NCBI RefSeq assembly: GCF_004353915.1 | Contig: NZ_SMRP01000007.1 | Coordinates: forward strand, 62,819 to 126,818 | From: Paraburkholderia silviterrae | GTDB lineage: Bacteria > Pseudomonadota > Gammaproteobacteria > Burkholderiales > Burkholderiaceae | Reading direction: 5' to 3' | Length of the DNA: 64,000 nt | Shown here: piece by piece, positions 25,896 to 34,951 of the stretch | Position numbering within the stretch: position 1 is the stretch's first letter | Layout of the letters: each line of letters starts with the position of its first letter | The notes under the pieces: generated by a model | Told to the model about the DNA's origin: nothing | Database searches by the model: none | Seen by the model: only the letters and a program-made list of their open reading frames with translations | Translations under genes and position numbers: made by a program

Positions 25896-26909
25896 TCAGA
25901 AGCCTTCGAGCACCAGCTTGCCGCGCGCCCGGTTGGTTTCCAGCAGCTCGTGAGCACGGCGCAGATTGGCAGCATTAATGGTGCCAAAGCTCTCGTTGAG
26001 CGTCGTGCGCAACACGCCCTCGTCGATGAGCTCGGCCACGCGATCGAGCAGTTCGTGCTGGCGAATCTGGTCCTTCGTGGAGAACATCGAGCGCGTGTAC
26101 ATGAACTCCCAGTGCAGCGCGATGCTCTTCATCTTGAGCTTGCGGAAATCGAAGATCTCGGGGTCGTCGATAAGCGCCAGGTGACCCTGCGGATTGAACG
26201 ACGCCACGATCTCGTCGAAGTGGTGATCAGTCTGGTTCAGGCTCGCGACGTAGTCCACGCCTTCGAAACCAATCCGCTTCAGCTCCTGCGAAAGCGGCTT
26301 CGAATGGTCGATCACATGATGCGCGCCCAGGTCCGCAACCCACTTCGCGGTCTCGGGCCGCGACGCCGTGCCGATCACGGTCACGCCGGTCAGCTTGCGT
26401 GCGAGTTGCACGAGGATCGAACCCACACCGCCAGCCGCCCCGATGACGAGCAGCGTCTCGTCCGAGCGCGTCGTGCCCTGCGGTACCTTGAGGCGATCGA
26501 ACAATATCTCCCACGCCGTGATGGTCGTGAGCGGCAGCGCAGCCGCTTCAGCATAGTTCAGCGTTTTCGGCATGTGGCCCACGATGCGCTCGTCAACGAC
26601 ATGCAACTCGCTGTTCGTGCCCGGCCGCACCAGCGATCCAGCGTACCAGACACGGTCGCCGGGTCTGAACAGCGTGACGTCCTTGCCGACCGCGCGCACG
26701 ACGCCACTTGCGTCCCAGCCGATCACCTTCGGCTGCCCTCCTTCCGGCGCCATGGCCGCGCGTACCTTGACGTCGACGGGGTTGACCGACACCGCATGCA
26801 CTTCGACCAGCAGGTCGTGCGGACCGGGCTCCGGCTCAGGCAGTTCGATGTCGATCAGCGATTCCGGGTCGCCAATGGGGAGATTGCGGTAGTAACCAAT
26901 AGCCTTCAT
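25896..26909 (-). CDS. Zinc-type alcohol dehydrogenase-like / quinone oxidoreductase (MDR)
   Basis: 337 residues of the medium-chain dehydrogenase/reductase superfamily: N-terminal GroES-like domain (MKAIGYYRNLPIGDPESL, VHAVSVNPVDVKVRAA) and NADPH-binding Rossmann domain (LLVIGAAGGVGSILVQLARKL). No zinc-ligand cysteines are apparent, so it belongs with the zinc-free quinone oxidoreductase-like branch. GGAGG precedes the ATG. It follows the ABM gene at 26953 by 43 bases in the operon that also carries nfsB. Confidence 0.9.
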   Translation of the reverse strand: MKAIGYYRNLPIGDPESLIDIELPEPEPGPHDLLVEVHAVSVNPVDVKVRAAMAPEGGQPKVIGWDASGVVRAVGKDVTLFRPGDRVWYAGSLVRPGTNSELHVVDERIVGHMPKTLNYAEAAALPLTTITAWEILFDRLKVPQGTTRSDETLLVIGAAGGVGSILVQLARKLTGVTVIGTASRPETAKWVADLGAHHVIDHSKPLSQELKRIGFEGVDYVASLNQTDHHFDEIVASFNPQGHLALIDDPEIFDFRKLKMKSIALHWEFMYTRSMFSTKDQIRQHELLDRVAELIDEGVLRTTLNESFGTINAANLRRAHELLETNRARGKLVLEGF

Positions 26910-26952
26910 TTTTGATACCTCCAGTTATAGATAAGCGAGGAAACCACCCGCT

Positions 26953-27267
26953 TTATGCCGGTGAACGCTGAACGGCTCTGCGCTCCATCGGTTCGAAGTG
27001 GTAAAGGTCTGGATCGGCGGAGAAGAATGGCCACAGCACCTTGAGGAATGCCTCGAAATCCGGGTGCATCATGAATGCGCTTTGCGATTCAATGGTGTCC
27101 CACTCAACCTCCAGGATGTAGCAGCCATCGTCCTCGCACTGTGGTCCGAGGCGATGGCCACCATAGCCGGGCTTGTTCGTCAGCAGAGGGCTCACGACCT
27201 CCCATGCCGCCGCAAACCGCAAACTCATGTCCGCCCTTAGGTAAAAGCGTCCAATTGCGATGATCAT
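26953..27267 (-). CDS. ABM-domain (antibiotic biosynthesis monooxygenase-like) protein
   Basis: 104 residues. Pattern of an ABM ferredoxin-like fold: IIAIGRFYLRADMSLRFAAAWEVVSPLL, GCYILEVEWDTIESQSAFMMHPDFEAFLKVLWPFF. Only weakly like the second ABM protein at 24848, so not a tandem duplicate. GGAGG precedes the ATG. First gene of the redox operon; the LysR gene upstream on the same strand is a likely controller. Confidence 0.75.
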   Translation of the reverse strand: MIIAIGRFYLRADMSLRFAAAWEVVSPLLTNKPGYGGHRLGPQCEDDGCYILEVEWDTIESQSAFMMHPDFEAFLKVLWPFFSADPDLYHFEPMERRAVQRSPA

Positions 27268-27497
27268 CTGGCGTCCTCCGCGCTATCCGTTTCGTTTGTC
27301 ACGGGTGCATCATCGGCGAACGCGCGCCAGCCAAAAAGCGGCAAACGGCGAATTCAGCTTCAAAAGCTTATTGAAAACGACCGGGACGGGCGCGCTGCGG
27401 ACGCGCTGCGAGGCCACGCCGGCGCAAGCGCGCAGTGCGGCGGTCAACCGTGGCAAAAAAGGTGACAGTTCCCGCCCAAGCGGGATCAGATGCGGGA

Positions 27498-28397
27498 TTA
27501 GGCCAGATAGGCGGAGAACCGCTCGCGCAGCAGGTCGCGAAGCGCATTGACGGTTGGCGAGAGCATCGTGCGGTGGGCGCAAACGAGATGAAGCGGCGCG
27601 CTCTCGCCCTCGAAGTCGGTCAGCGCTGCCTCGAGATTGCCCGCCTTGAGGTCGGCCAATACGTCGATACGCGACTTGTACGCGATCCCGTGTCCCGCCA
27701 GCACCCAGCGCCGTACGAGCTCGCCGTCGTCGCTGCTGCGGTCCCCGCGCACGTTGACGACCACCGCATCGCCGTCCTTGTAGAAGGTCCAGCGGTCGTG
27801 AAGCGCATCGCTCAATGCGAAGCGCAGGCAGTTGTGTTGCGACAGGTCCGATGGCGATCTGGGTCGGCCATGTCGCGCGAAATAGTCCGGCGATGCGCAT
27901 AGCACGCGCCGGTTTTCCGGCGCCAGCGGCAGCGCCACGAGTGACGAATCCTCGGACACACCATAGCGGATAGCAACCGCGATGGGCGCCCGAAACATAT
28001 CGGTCACGTGGTCGCCTATGTGCACCTGCAACGATACTGCCGGGTACTGCTCCTGAAACGCGTCGAGCCAGCCCGTCAGCACGCTCCTGCCGAGGTCCGA
28101 GGGCATCGAGAGCGACACGGTCCCGCCGATCATCTTGCGCCCATGCGCGAGCGCATTCCCGCCAGCCTCCACCTGCTCGATCGCGCTGCGCGCGTACGGA
28201 AGATAGCGCTCGCCGTCCGGCGTCAGCCGCAAGCTGCGCGTCGATCGCGCGAGCAGCCGCGTCCCGAGCTCCTCCTCGAGACGCTTGAGGCCGACGCTGG
28301 CCACTGCCGGCGTGAGATCCAGCTGCCGGGCGGCGGCCGAAAGACTCCCGCTGTCGGCGGCGCGAAGAAAGATAACCAGGTCTTCCAGTTTGATCAT
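27498..28397 (-). CDS. LysR-family transcriptional regulator
   Basis: 299 residues from ATG 28397 (MIKLEDLVIFLRAADSGSLSAAARQLDLTPAVASVGLKRLEEELGT split over residues 1-45), chosen because the LysR helix-turn-helix begins there although the frame stays open for 29 codons upstream. The effector domain ends FSAYLA. It is a close paralogue of the regulator at 1-762. It lies 230 bases upstream of the redox operon on the same strand, so it may control that operon, possibly in response to quinones or electrophiles, as many regulators of MDR/nitroreductase genes do. That target is inferred. Confidence 0.92.
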   Translation of the reverse strand: MIKLEDLVIFLRAADSGSLSAAARQLDLTPAVASVGLKRLEEELGTRLLARSTRSLRLTPDGERYLPYARSAIEQVEAGGNALAHGRKMIGGTVSLSMPSDLGRSVLTGWLDAFQEQYPAVSLQVHIGDHVTDMFRAPIAVAIRYGVSEDSSLVALPLAPENRRVLCASPDYFARHGRPRSPSDLSQHNCLRFALSDALHDRWTFYKDGDAVVVNVRGDRSSDDGELVRRWVLAGHGIAYKSRIDVLADLKAGNLEAALTDFEGESAPLHLVCAHRTMLSPTVNALRDLLRERFSAYLA

Positions 28398-28748
28398 GTG
28401 CCGTCGCGTTTCGTAGAATCGAAGCCGATTGGCTGTGCGCCGCCGTGGGGCGGTCGGATAAACACTCGACGGCAATCGCCGCACGCATCGTCAAGCGGTA
28501 TCCGAACTGTACACGAGGCGGCACAATTCGCACGTTAGGGGCGAAGCCGGTGTGACCGGGACGGACGATGCCCATTGACTCACCTGAGATGCCAGATTGC
28601 GATGGCCGCGAGCATGGCGACAAGCGGTCCGCCAGGGAAATCCTTGCCAACTGCGCAATACCCCTGCGCAGACAGTATCCCTGGCCGTCGCGTCGGGGTC
28701 TTGAATCAAATCAACGCCGCATTTACGAAATGCACACAGGCGCCTGAT
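28398..28748. other. Intergenic region between two LysR genes
   Basis: 351 bases, both flanking genes on the minus strand. It should contain the promoter of the 28397 gene. No gene, RNA or clear terminator recognised. Confidence 0.5.
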
Positions 28749-29711
28749 TCAATTGGCATTCGAAGCGTGGGGAGGCCCGGCAAAGAAAGCTGCGTCGCGC
28801 TCGAGCGCAGGCGGAATTTCGGCCTTCAGGAGACTGATCCACTCGCGCGTCTTCGCGTCGAGAAATTTCCTTGACGGCGTGAGCAGGTACACGCCAATTT
28901 CAGGCGACTGCCATTTAGGCAGTACTTGCACCAGCGCCCCCGTACGCAGTGAGTCGACAACGTCGTGACGCGGCAGCAATGCGACGCCCAATCCATCAAG
29001 CACGCTTTGCAGGACGACTTCCGGGTTATCGCCAACCACGGGGCCACGCGGCTGGATCGTCACGAGACGCTTGCCGTCCTCGAGTTCCCAGTTGGACGAA
29101 AGCGATGGATTGACGAGCCTCAGGCATGGCCGGTCTGCGAGCTCAGCCGGTGTCCTGGGTGTGCCATGCTGCGCCAGATAGCCTGGCGTGGCGCACAGTA
29201 CCGCCGAGGTCGCGCCGAGGCGTTGCGAAACCAGGTTGGAGTCGGGTAGACGCTGTGCAAGGTAGACGCTCACGTCCACCGCTCCTGCGACCAGATCGGG
29301 CATGTACTGCGACGTGCAGTATTCGACTGTCACTTTCGGAAACCGTGCGCTGTACCCCGAGACAAGCGGCACGACGTACCGGTTGCCGAAGCCGCTCATG
29401 CAGAGCACCCGGAGCCGCCCCGAAGGTTCGACCGCCCCGCCTTTCGCATTGCTTTCAACTTCCAGAACGAGATCGAGAATCGTCCTCGCGTCCGCCAGGT
29501 AGCGCTCACCCGTGCTCGTCAGCGAAAGCCGTCGGGTCGTTCGCTGCAGCAGCTTCGCCTCCAGACGTTCCTCGAGCTCGGAAACGAGCCGCGATATCTG
29601 CGCAGTGGTCAGGTCCATCTGCGAGGCCGCTGCCGTAAAGCTTCCGGAATCGACGACCCGAATGAATGCATGCATGGCGTGCAAGAGGCCAATGTCGAGA
29701 TTTTTACGCAT
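28749..29711 (-). CDS. LysR-family transcriptional regulator
   Basis: 320 residues. N-terminal winged HTH (AMHAFIRVVDSGSFTAAASQMDLTTAQISRLVSELEERL), effector domain with LRVLCMSGFGNRYVVPLVSGYSARFPKVTVEYC and the second-lobe VVGDNPEVVLQSVLDGLGVALLPRHDV. It is divergent from the ThDP-dependent enzyme gene at 29840 with a 128-base shared promoter region, the classical arrangement for a LysR protein controlling the neighbouring gene. No strong Shine-Dalgarno precedes the ATG. Confidence 0.92.
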   Translation of the reverse strand: MRKNLDIGLLHAMHAFIRVVDSGSFTAAASQMDLTTAQISRLVSELEERLEAKLLQRTTRRLSLTSTGERYLADARTILDLVLEVESNAKGGAVEPSGRLRVLCMSGFGNRYVVPLVSGYSARFPKVTVEYCTSQYMPDLVAGAVDVSVYLAQRLPDSNLVSQRLGATSAVLCATPGYLAQHGTPRTPAELADRPCLRLVNPSLSSNWELEDGKRLVTIQPRGPVVGDNPEVVLQSVLDGLGVALLPRHDVVDSLRTGALVQVLPKWQSPEIGVYLLTPSRKFLDAKTREWISLLKAEIPPALERDAAFFAGPPHASNAN

Positions 29712-29839
29712 AAGGTAACAAAGCTTGAAGTCAGGAGCCGTTTTTCTTCCAGCGTTGTGTTGCCAGGATCTGGGTCGTGGGGTGCCGCTCGGTTACACGC
29801 GGCGCCGAACCCTAACGCCAATCCTGGAGTGAGCCCAAT

Positions 29840-31387
29840 ATGAACGGCGCTGAAAGTCTGTTGAGATCGTTGATTGCAAGCGGGGTTGATGTCTGTTTCG
29901 CCAACCCCGGTACCTCGGAAATGCATTTCGTTGCCGCTCTGGATAACGTCAAGGGCATGCGGCCCATCCTTGGACTCTTTGAAGGTGTGGTCACCGGTGC
30001 CGCAGATGGCTACGCGCGGATGGCCGGCAAGCCGGCAAGCACCCTGCTCCACCTCGGGCCCGGACTCGCGAACGGCCTGGCCAACCTTCATAACGCACGC
30101 AAGGCGTCGTCGCCCATCGTCAACATCGTGGGCGATCACGCATCGACTCACCAGCGTTATGATGCGCCACTTTCCTCCGATCTCGTTGGATTCGCGCGTC
30201 CCGTTTCCGCGTGGATTCATACGTCGACGAGCGCTCGTACGGTAGGCGCCGATGCGGCGCGCGCGGTTCAGGCCTCGCTCGAGTGGCCTGGGCGTATCGC
30301 TACGCTCGTGCTGCCCGCTGACACTGCGTGGGACATGGCCGACACAGTCGCCCCCGCGTTGCCCAAGCCCTCTCCCGCAACCGCTCCTGAGGCGAGCATC
30401 GATCTTGTCGCGAAGCGCATGCGTTCAGGCAAGAAGACGGTCATTCTGATTCGGGGCAAGGCCCTCGAGGAGCAAGGTTTGCGCGCCGCCGGCAAGATCG
30501 CCGAGCAAACCGGCGCGCGGATCATGTGCGACACCTTCTTCCCACGACTGCAGCGTGGCGTCGGCCGGGTGAAGCTCGAGCGGCTTCCTTATTTCGCCGA
30601 AAACGTCGTCGATACGCTGACTGGCACGGAGCTCATGGTGCTGGTTGGCGCTCAGCCTCCGGTGAGCTTCTTTGCCTATCCCGACAAGCCGAGCTGGCTC
30701 ACCCCCAACGACTGCCAGATTGCTGTGCTGTCTCATCAGCATGAGGATGGGATCGCGGCGCTCGAGTCTCTCGCATACGCGCTCGGGGCCGAGAACGCGA
30801 TCGAACGGCTGGCCGAACGCAGACCGATCCAGATCGACTTGAACGGAAAGCTCGACGCCTCCGCAATCATGCGTATCGTGGCAAGGCACCTGCCGGAACA
30901 GGCCATCGTCGCCGACGAATCGCTTTCGTCCGGCTTCGCCCACTACGACGTCACTGCACACGCGGCGCCCCATGACTTTCTGAACATGACGGGCGGATCC
31001 ATCGGCAGCATGATGGCCGTTTCGACTGGCGCCGGCATTGCCTGTCCAGATCGCAAGGTGGTGACGCTTCAGGGCGATGGCAGCGCAATGTACATCCTGC
31101 AGTCCCTCTGGACACAGGCCCGTGAGAACGTCGATGTCACCACGGTGATTTATGCGAACCGCGGCTACAAGATTCTCACCAATGAGTTGAAGCGCGTGGG
31201 CGCCTCGACTGACGGCATGGCCGCCGCGTCGATGTTCGATCTCACGAATCCCACACTCGACTGGGTCGCCCTCGCGAACGGCATGGGCGTCGAGGCAATA
31301 CGTGTCGAATCGGCACGCGCTTTCGATGCGGCATTTGCGTCGGCGATGAAGCAACGCGGCCCGCGTGTGATCGAGGCCGTCATCTAG
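29840..31387 (+). CDS. ThDP-dependent acetolactate synthase/benzoylformate decarboxylase-like enzyme
   Basis: 515 residues. Three-domain ThDP enzyme: N-terminal PYR domain with the activating glutamate in LGLFEGVVTGAADGYARM, a central domain (KKTVILIRGKALEEQG), and a C-terminal PP domain with LQGDGSAMYILQSLWTQARENVDVT and the closing asparagine segment YANRGYKIL. Shorter than true acetolactate synthase and lacking its FAD-binding signature, so a 2-oxoacid decarboxylase or carboligase role is more likely. TGGAGTG lies before the ATG. The divergent LysR gene probably controls it; the substrate is unknown. Confidence 0.88.
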   Translation: MNGAESLLRSLIASGVDVCFANPGTSEMHFVAALDNVKGMRPILGLFEGVVTGAADGYARMAGKPASTLLHLGPGLANGLANLHNARKASSPIVNIVGDHASTHQRYDAPLSSDLVGFARPVSAWIHTSTSARTVGADAARAVQASLEWPGRIATLVLPADTAWDMADTVAPALPKPSPATAPEASIDLVAKRMRSGKKTVILIRGKALEEQGLRAAGKIAEQTGARIMCDTFFPRLQRGVGRVKLERLPYFAENVVDTLTGTELMVLVGAQPPVSFFAYPDKPSWLTPNDCQIAVLSHQHEDGIAALESLAYALGAENAIERLAERRPIQIDLNGKLDASAIMRIVARHLPEQAIVADESLSSGFAHYDVTAHAAPHDFLNMTGGSIGSMMAVSTGAGIACPDRKVVTLQGDGSAMYILQSLWTQARENVDVTTVIYANRGYKILTNELKRVGASTDGMAAASMFDLTNPTLDWVALANGMGVEAIRVESARAFDAAFASAMKQRGPRVIEAVI

Positions 31388-31558
31388 CAATTCAGAACGC
31401 TCAATCCACTCGAGATATTCGACACATTTAGGAGAACGACAATGTAAAAATATTTACCATGCCGATTTCATCATTCCGGGGTCTAGCCATAAGCCATCCA
31501 ACATTATCCTGGCCGGTTCTGGATCCTCGCTATTTCAGATCTCTTAAAGGTGGTCAAA

Positions 31559-31756
31559 ATGAAGAAGTTCTTGATTGTTGCTCTTCTTGCCGGCTCGGCA
31601 TCCATTTCTGCTTTCGCCCAATCACCGGCGCAGAGTACCCAGAGGGTTGCAACGCAAACGCAGAATACGCGCGCCGAAGTCCGTCATGAACTGGTGCAAG
31701 CTGAGCGTGATGGTCAGATTCAGTTGCTGAACTCGACCGTTTACGCTCACCAGTAA
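31559..31756 (+). CDS. Short DUF4148-like secreted peptide
   Basis: 65 residues from ATG 31559 (AAAGGTGG upstream). Signal peptide MKKFLIVALLAGSASISAFAQ, then a stretch containing TRAEVRHELVQAERDGQ, the central motif of DUF4148, after which the protein stops early (STVYAHQ). So it is a truncated or minimal relative of the family. It does not carry the shared TTAAYY-N17-TAGACT promoter. Function unknown. Confidence 0.75.
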   Translation: MKKFLIVALLAGSASISAFAQSPAQSTQRVATQTQNTRAEVRHELVQAERDGQIQLLNSTVYAHQ

Positions 31757-32131
31757 CGCCGTGCCGTTTCCCATCGCTTCATCAGTTCGATCCGCGTCTC
31801 TGCAACGGCGTCGTCGCGTGAAGAAGATGCCATATTCCAACAACGAGTCGTGTACCTGTCGGCCGACGGCAGGTACGCAACATCCTTGCGACCGTTTGCG
31901 CTTCGCTTGCTGCATTGCCGATACATTGCTCCTTTAGACATGCAGAGCTGGACATGGGTGTCTTGAAGGTGTGATTCATGACGTCCGCGGCTGAGAACGT
32001 AGCCTGATTTCAAAAAAAGCACGAATCTGTTTTACTCACGATGCCGCTATACCGGCCGCGCGAAGGACCCAATAATCGTGCAACAAGCTACCTTCGACTG
32101 AACCAACCCGGTACATCTTGTGGTGAACACC
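31757..32131. other. Intergenic region, no supported gene
   Basis: 375 bases. A minus-strand open frame (MYRQCSKRSANGRKDVAYLP... ending near 31747) runs here and overlaps the end of the preceding gene; it has no good ribosome binding site and I do not call it. The right part must hold the lrgAB promoter. Confidence 0.45.
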
Positions 32132-32491
32132 ATGCTGAACGCCTTCTCCATTCTTTTAGTCTGTCAGCTCGCGGGCGAAGCGCTCGCACACCTGAGCCAC
32201 CTGCCCGTGCCCGGCCCGCTCATCGGCATGCTGATCCTGCTCGGCTGGCTTATATGGAGACGAGGTCCGTCCGAGGAGTTGGAACGCTTCAGCCGCAACC
32301 TCCTTTCGTGGCTCGCCATGCTCTTCGTTCCCGCGGCAACCGGTCTCGTGACGGGATTGCATCAACTCGCAGCGGACTGGTGGCGTATCGGCGCAGCGAT
32401 CTTCGTGTCCACGTTTCTCGGGCTCTGCACAACGGGCTTGATCATGGACCGGCTTAGCCGCGATCGCACCGACAATCAGGAAACACAATGA
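32132..32491 (+). CDS. lrgA: LrgA/CidA-family holin-like membrane protein
   Basis: 119 residues with four hydrophobic segments and the family motif VPGPLIGMLILLGWLI near residue 25. LrgA/CidA proteins are small inner-membrane proteins thought to affect murein hydrolase export or act with LrgB in transport of small metabolites such as pyruvate or glycolate. The ATG at 32132 was preferred over GTG codons at 32120 and 32123, though none has a clear ribosome binding site. The stop overlaps the start of the next gene by four bases (ATGA), implying coupled translation. Confidence 0.88.
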   Translation: MLNAFSILLVCQLAGEALAHLSHLPVPGPLIGMLILLGWLIWRRGPSEELERFSRNLLSWLAMLFVPAATGLVTGLHQLAADWWRIGAAIFVSTFLGLCTTGLIMDRLSRDRTDNQETQ

Positions 32492-33207
32492 AATCAGACA
32501 TCACGGCACTCGCCACCGACCTCGCGCACGCTCCTCTGTGGGGCTTGCTGGCGACGCTCGTAGCTTACCGGATCGGGCTTGGCGCGAATCGGCTGGCGAA
32601 GGGTAGCGTTTTGGCCAATCCGGTGCTCGTGGCCGTATCGCTGCTGGTCGCGCTGCTTCTCGCCGCACATATTCCGTACCGTGAATATTTTGCTGGCGCT
32701 CAGTTCATTCACTTCCTGCTCGGTCCGGCAACGGTCGCGCTCGCCGTTCCGATGTACCGCAACCTGCACCACATCCGCCGCACCGCGCGAGCGTTGGTGC
32801 CCGCTCTCGTGGCGGGCTCGCTCGTCTCCGCGTGTGGTGCCGCCCTGATCAGCCGGATGTGCGGCGCGGCACCTGTCGTAACGGCTTCCTTGATCGCGCA
32901 TTCGGCGACGACACCCATCGCCATGAGCATCGCCCAGCACATCGGAGGTGATCCGTCGCTCACCGCGACTTTTACGCTGTTCACAGGTATCGTCGGTGTA
33001 TTGCAGATCGAGGTCGTGATGAACCTCATGCGCATCCTCGACGAGCGCGCTCATGGTCTCGCTGCGGGAACTGCGGGACACGGTCTCACCACGGCACGTA
33101 TGTTGTCGATCAGCGAAACCGCCGGTGCATTCGGCGGGTTGGCTATCGGGTTGAATGGTGTGCTGACTTCCTTGATCGCGCCTTTGCTCGCGATGCTGTT
33201 GACCTGA
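32488..33207 (+). CDS. lrgB: LrgB-family membrane protein
   Basis: 239 residues, strongly hydrophobic with about six to seven membrane segments. LrgB/PlgG family signatures: FLLGPATVALAVPMYRNLHHIRRTARALV, and VTASLIAHSATTPIAMSIAQHIGGDPSLTATFTLFTGIVG. It starts within the stop codon of lrgA, so the two form one translational unit and probably one complex. Paralogues in plants and bacteria carry glycolate or pyruvate; the substrate here is not shown by sequence. Confidence 0.92.
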   Translation: MKSDITALATDLAHAPLWGLLATLVAYRIGLGANRLAKGSVLANPVLVAVSLLVALLLAAHIPYREYFAGAQFIHFLLGPATVALAVPMYRNLHHIRRTARALVPALVAGSLVSACGAALISRMCGAAPVVTASLIAHSATTPIAMSIAQHIGGDPSLTATFTLFTGIVGVLQIEVVMNLMRILDERAHGLAAGTAGHGLTTARMLSISETAGAFGGLAIGLNGVLTSLIAPLLAMLLT

Positions 33208-33254
33208 GCGGATGGTCCCGATCAGCCGCAACGCGTTCAAAACATGTTGTCGAT

Positions 33255-33605
33255 TCATCTCCAGATGTATGAATTTCCGCCCTCCCAATCGAAATGCTGA
33301 AAGTAGTGAAAGAAGCCTGGGTGATAATTGATCGCCATGAATCGCGCAACCGTAATCCGCGCCTCCAGATCAGTTACTCCGGCTTCAGGGTACGCGATAT
33401 CGAAAACCTTCAATCGCCTGTAGATTGCTTGAGCTATTTCGTCTAACGTACCATACCGTCCTGCATTGATTTCCTGCATCACTCTGGCGAGTACGGCGTT
33501 GAGATCCTCAACAAGCGACTGTGGTCCGCCCAGCAGCGCCCAATCCTTGGCCGTCGGCAATGCCACGGAGTCGCGCAACATCTGCTCTTTTTCGGAGAGT
33601 GTCAC
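33255..33605 (-). CDS. Hypothetical protein, 116 residues
   Basis: Not recognised. The protein begins MTLSEKEQMLRDSVALPTAKDW from a GTG at 33605, with AGGGA upstream. It is soluble, mostly helical by appearance and ends YFQHFDWEGGNSYIWR. A helix near 28-60 (QSLVEDLNAVLARVMQEINAG) is followed by aromatic-rich segments. No signal peptide or known motif. Composition and ribosome binding site suggest a real gene. It stands alone, convergent with lrgB. Confidence 0.65.
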   Translation of the reverse strand: MTLSEKEQMLRDSVALPTAKDWALLGGPQSLVEDLNAVLARVMQEINAGRYGTLDEIAQAIYRRLKVFDIAYPEAGVTDLEARITVARFMAINYHPGFFHYFQHFDWEGGNSYIWR

Positions 33606-33851
33606 GTCAGTCCCTTCCCTCTTTCCTGGATGATCACTAAGCCAGTGTCACTGGAATGCCTGCACATTCGCACAAACAATACTGCGCCGACTTCATACCT
33701 TCGCTTTCTAAATTGAGCGAACATTTTAGAAATCGCACGATTAATAATTTTATTCGCCTCATGATATTCGTTAATTGAAATGTTCTAGAATCATGTCTAG
33801 ACTCGTCTAGCGTACCTGGTTCATCGGATGCCCACGAATGGAGGCTGTGTC

Positions 33852-34139
33852 GTGACGCCAACTGGATGGATAACTCCGAACTCACCTCCGCTGCTGCATG
33901 TTTTTGAGCAGGAAGGTGGTTGGCATTGGGGAATTACCGTTCCCAGACTTCGTGGCACGGGCTTCAAAGTAGTCGCCTACAGTGCGGTGACGTTCGAGGA
34001 AGAGATGGAGGCACGATGTGACGGAAGGCGTGCGCTCGATAATCTCGCTGATTTAGCTCTATCGGGAAAGACTTATGCAAACGGTGTACCCAGTACAGGT
34101 AGCGTTGGTCAAAGTTCTGGCTTTCGGAATAGGCCATAG
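33852..34139 (+). CDS. Hypothetical protein, about 95 residues
   Basis: Not recognised. The start is taken as GTG 33852 because GGAGG stands seven to eight bases ahead; the ATG at 33828 lies upstream of that site. Sequence TPTGWITPNSPPLLHVFEQEGGWHWGITVPRLRGTGFKVVAYSAVTFEEEMEARCDG split over residues 1-60 looks like an ordered small domain rich in aromatic residues, followed by a polar tail. No signal peptide. The flanking 33606-33851 region is AT-rich and contains a TTAATT and a TAGACT at the wrong spacing (21 bases). Confidence 0.6.
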   Translation: MTPTGWITPNSPPLLHVFEQEGGWHWGITVPRLRGTGFKVVAYSAVTFEEEMEARCDGRRALDNLADLALSGKTYANGVPSTGSVGQSSGFRNRP

Positions 34140-34202
34140 CGATTCGTTCACGAAGAAAGGCCAGTGATTGCGGATGCTTGATCCTGCATCAGGAGAGTTC
34201 CG

Positions 34203-34715
34203 ATGAACAACGATGGTATCAACCGGCGCGAAATGCTGGCGCTACTGGCGGGGATGGCCCCTCTACTGCTAACCCAAGGTGCGAAGGCAAGTCCGATTGA
34301 CACGAGTGAAACCCTGTATACCCAACCAGGGCAGATCAAATTCGTCCCGCAGGCTGATGCGCCGCCGAAGAGCCTCGAGTCCGCGTATCTTTACAGCACG
34401 CCAGCCGCGCAAGGTCTCTACTACACGCTGCTACGCTGGTATCCCGGATACATGAGCGGGCCACACAGTTATGCGTCGGATCGTCTATGTGTTGTCGTAT
34501 CCGGTTCCTGGTGGATCAATAGCGGCGCTGACTTCGATCTCAAACACCTCGTGCGGGTGCCACCCGGAACTTTCGTGCGACGCGTTGCGCGGACCTGGCA
34601 TTATGACGGTGTCCCCCACGGCGAGGCAGAGCCCGTGGTCATCGCCATCTGTGGAACCGGCCCGGTGGACATAAAGTTGGCGGAGCCGGATAAACCGCTG
34701 GTTAGAGCAGCATGA
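34203..34715 (+). CDS. Exported cupin-domain protein
   Basis: 170 residues with an N-terminal export signal containing paired arginines (INRREMLALLAGMAPLLLTQGAKA), compatible with the Tat route though lacking a full twin-arginine consensus. The mature part is a single cupin barrel: GPHSYASDRLCVVVSGSWWINSGADFDLKHLVRVPPGTFVRRVARTWHYDG split across residues 90-140, with histidines at plausible metal positions. AGGAGAG precedes the ATG. Function within this broad family cannot be assigned. Confidence 0.8.
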   Translation: MNNDGINRREMLALLAGMAPLLLTQGAKASPIDTSETLYTQPGQIKFVPQADAPPKSLESAYLYSTPAAQGLYYTLLRWYPGYMSGPHSYASDRLCVVVSGSWWINSGADFDLKHLVRVPPGTFVRRVARTWHYDGVPHGEAEPVVIAICGTGPVDIKLAEPDKPLVRAA

Positions 34716-34951
34716 ACCAACACTTTGGATGCCGAAATTTGTGAATGCGCATACGGGTTCATTGACTCTCCGGCAGTAAAATCGTGTTCGGTTAATCGTT
34801 CGAACGCGAAGTTGAGCACAAGGCCCAGAGGTATTGAAACAATGCGCAAATTGCAGCGTTCCGTACACAAAAGGCAGTGTGCTTCTGCGGGCAGCGGCGA
34901 TCACGCCTCCATGATAGATCGCGACGCTGCACGCTTGGGCACCGTGCGCCT

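Noticed and set aside
31747..31940. Minus-strand small gene (MYRQCSKRSANG...)
   Set aside because: Overlaps the end of the 31559 gene, has no well-spaced ribosome binding site and no recognised family.
33770..33820. TTAATT and TAGACT upstream of the 33852 gene as a fifth shared promoter
   Set aside because: The spacing is 21 bases instead of 17, and the gene is unrelated to the DUF4148 set.
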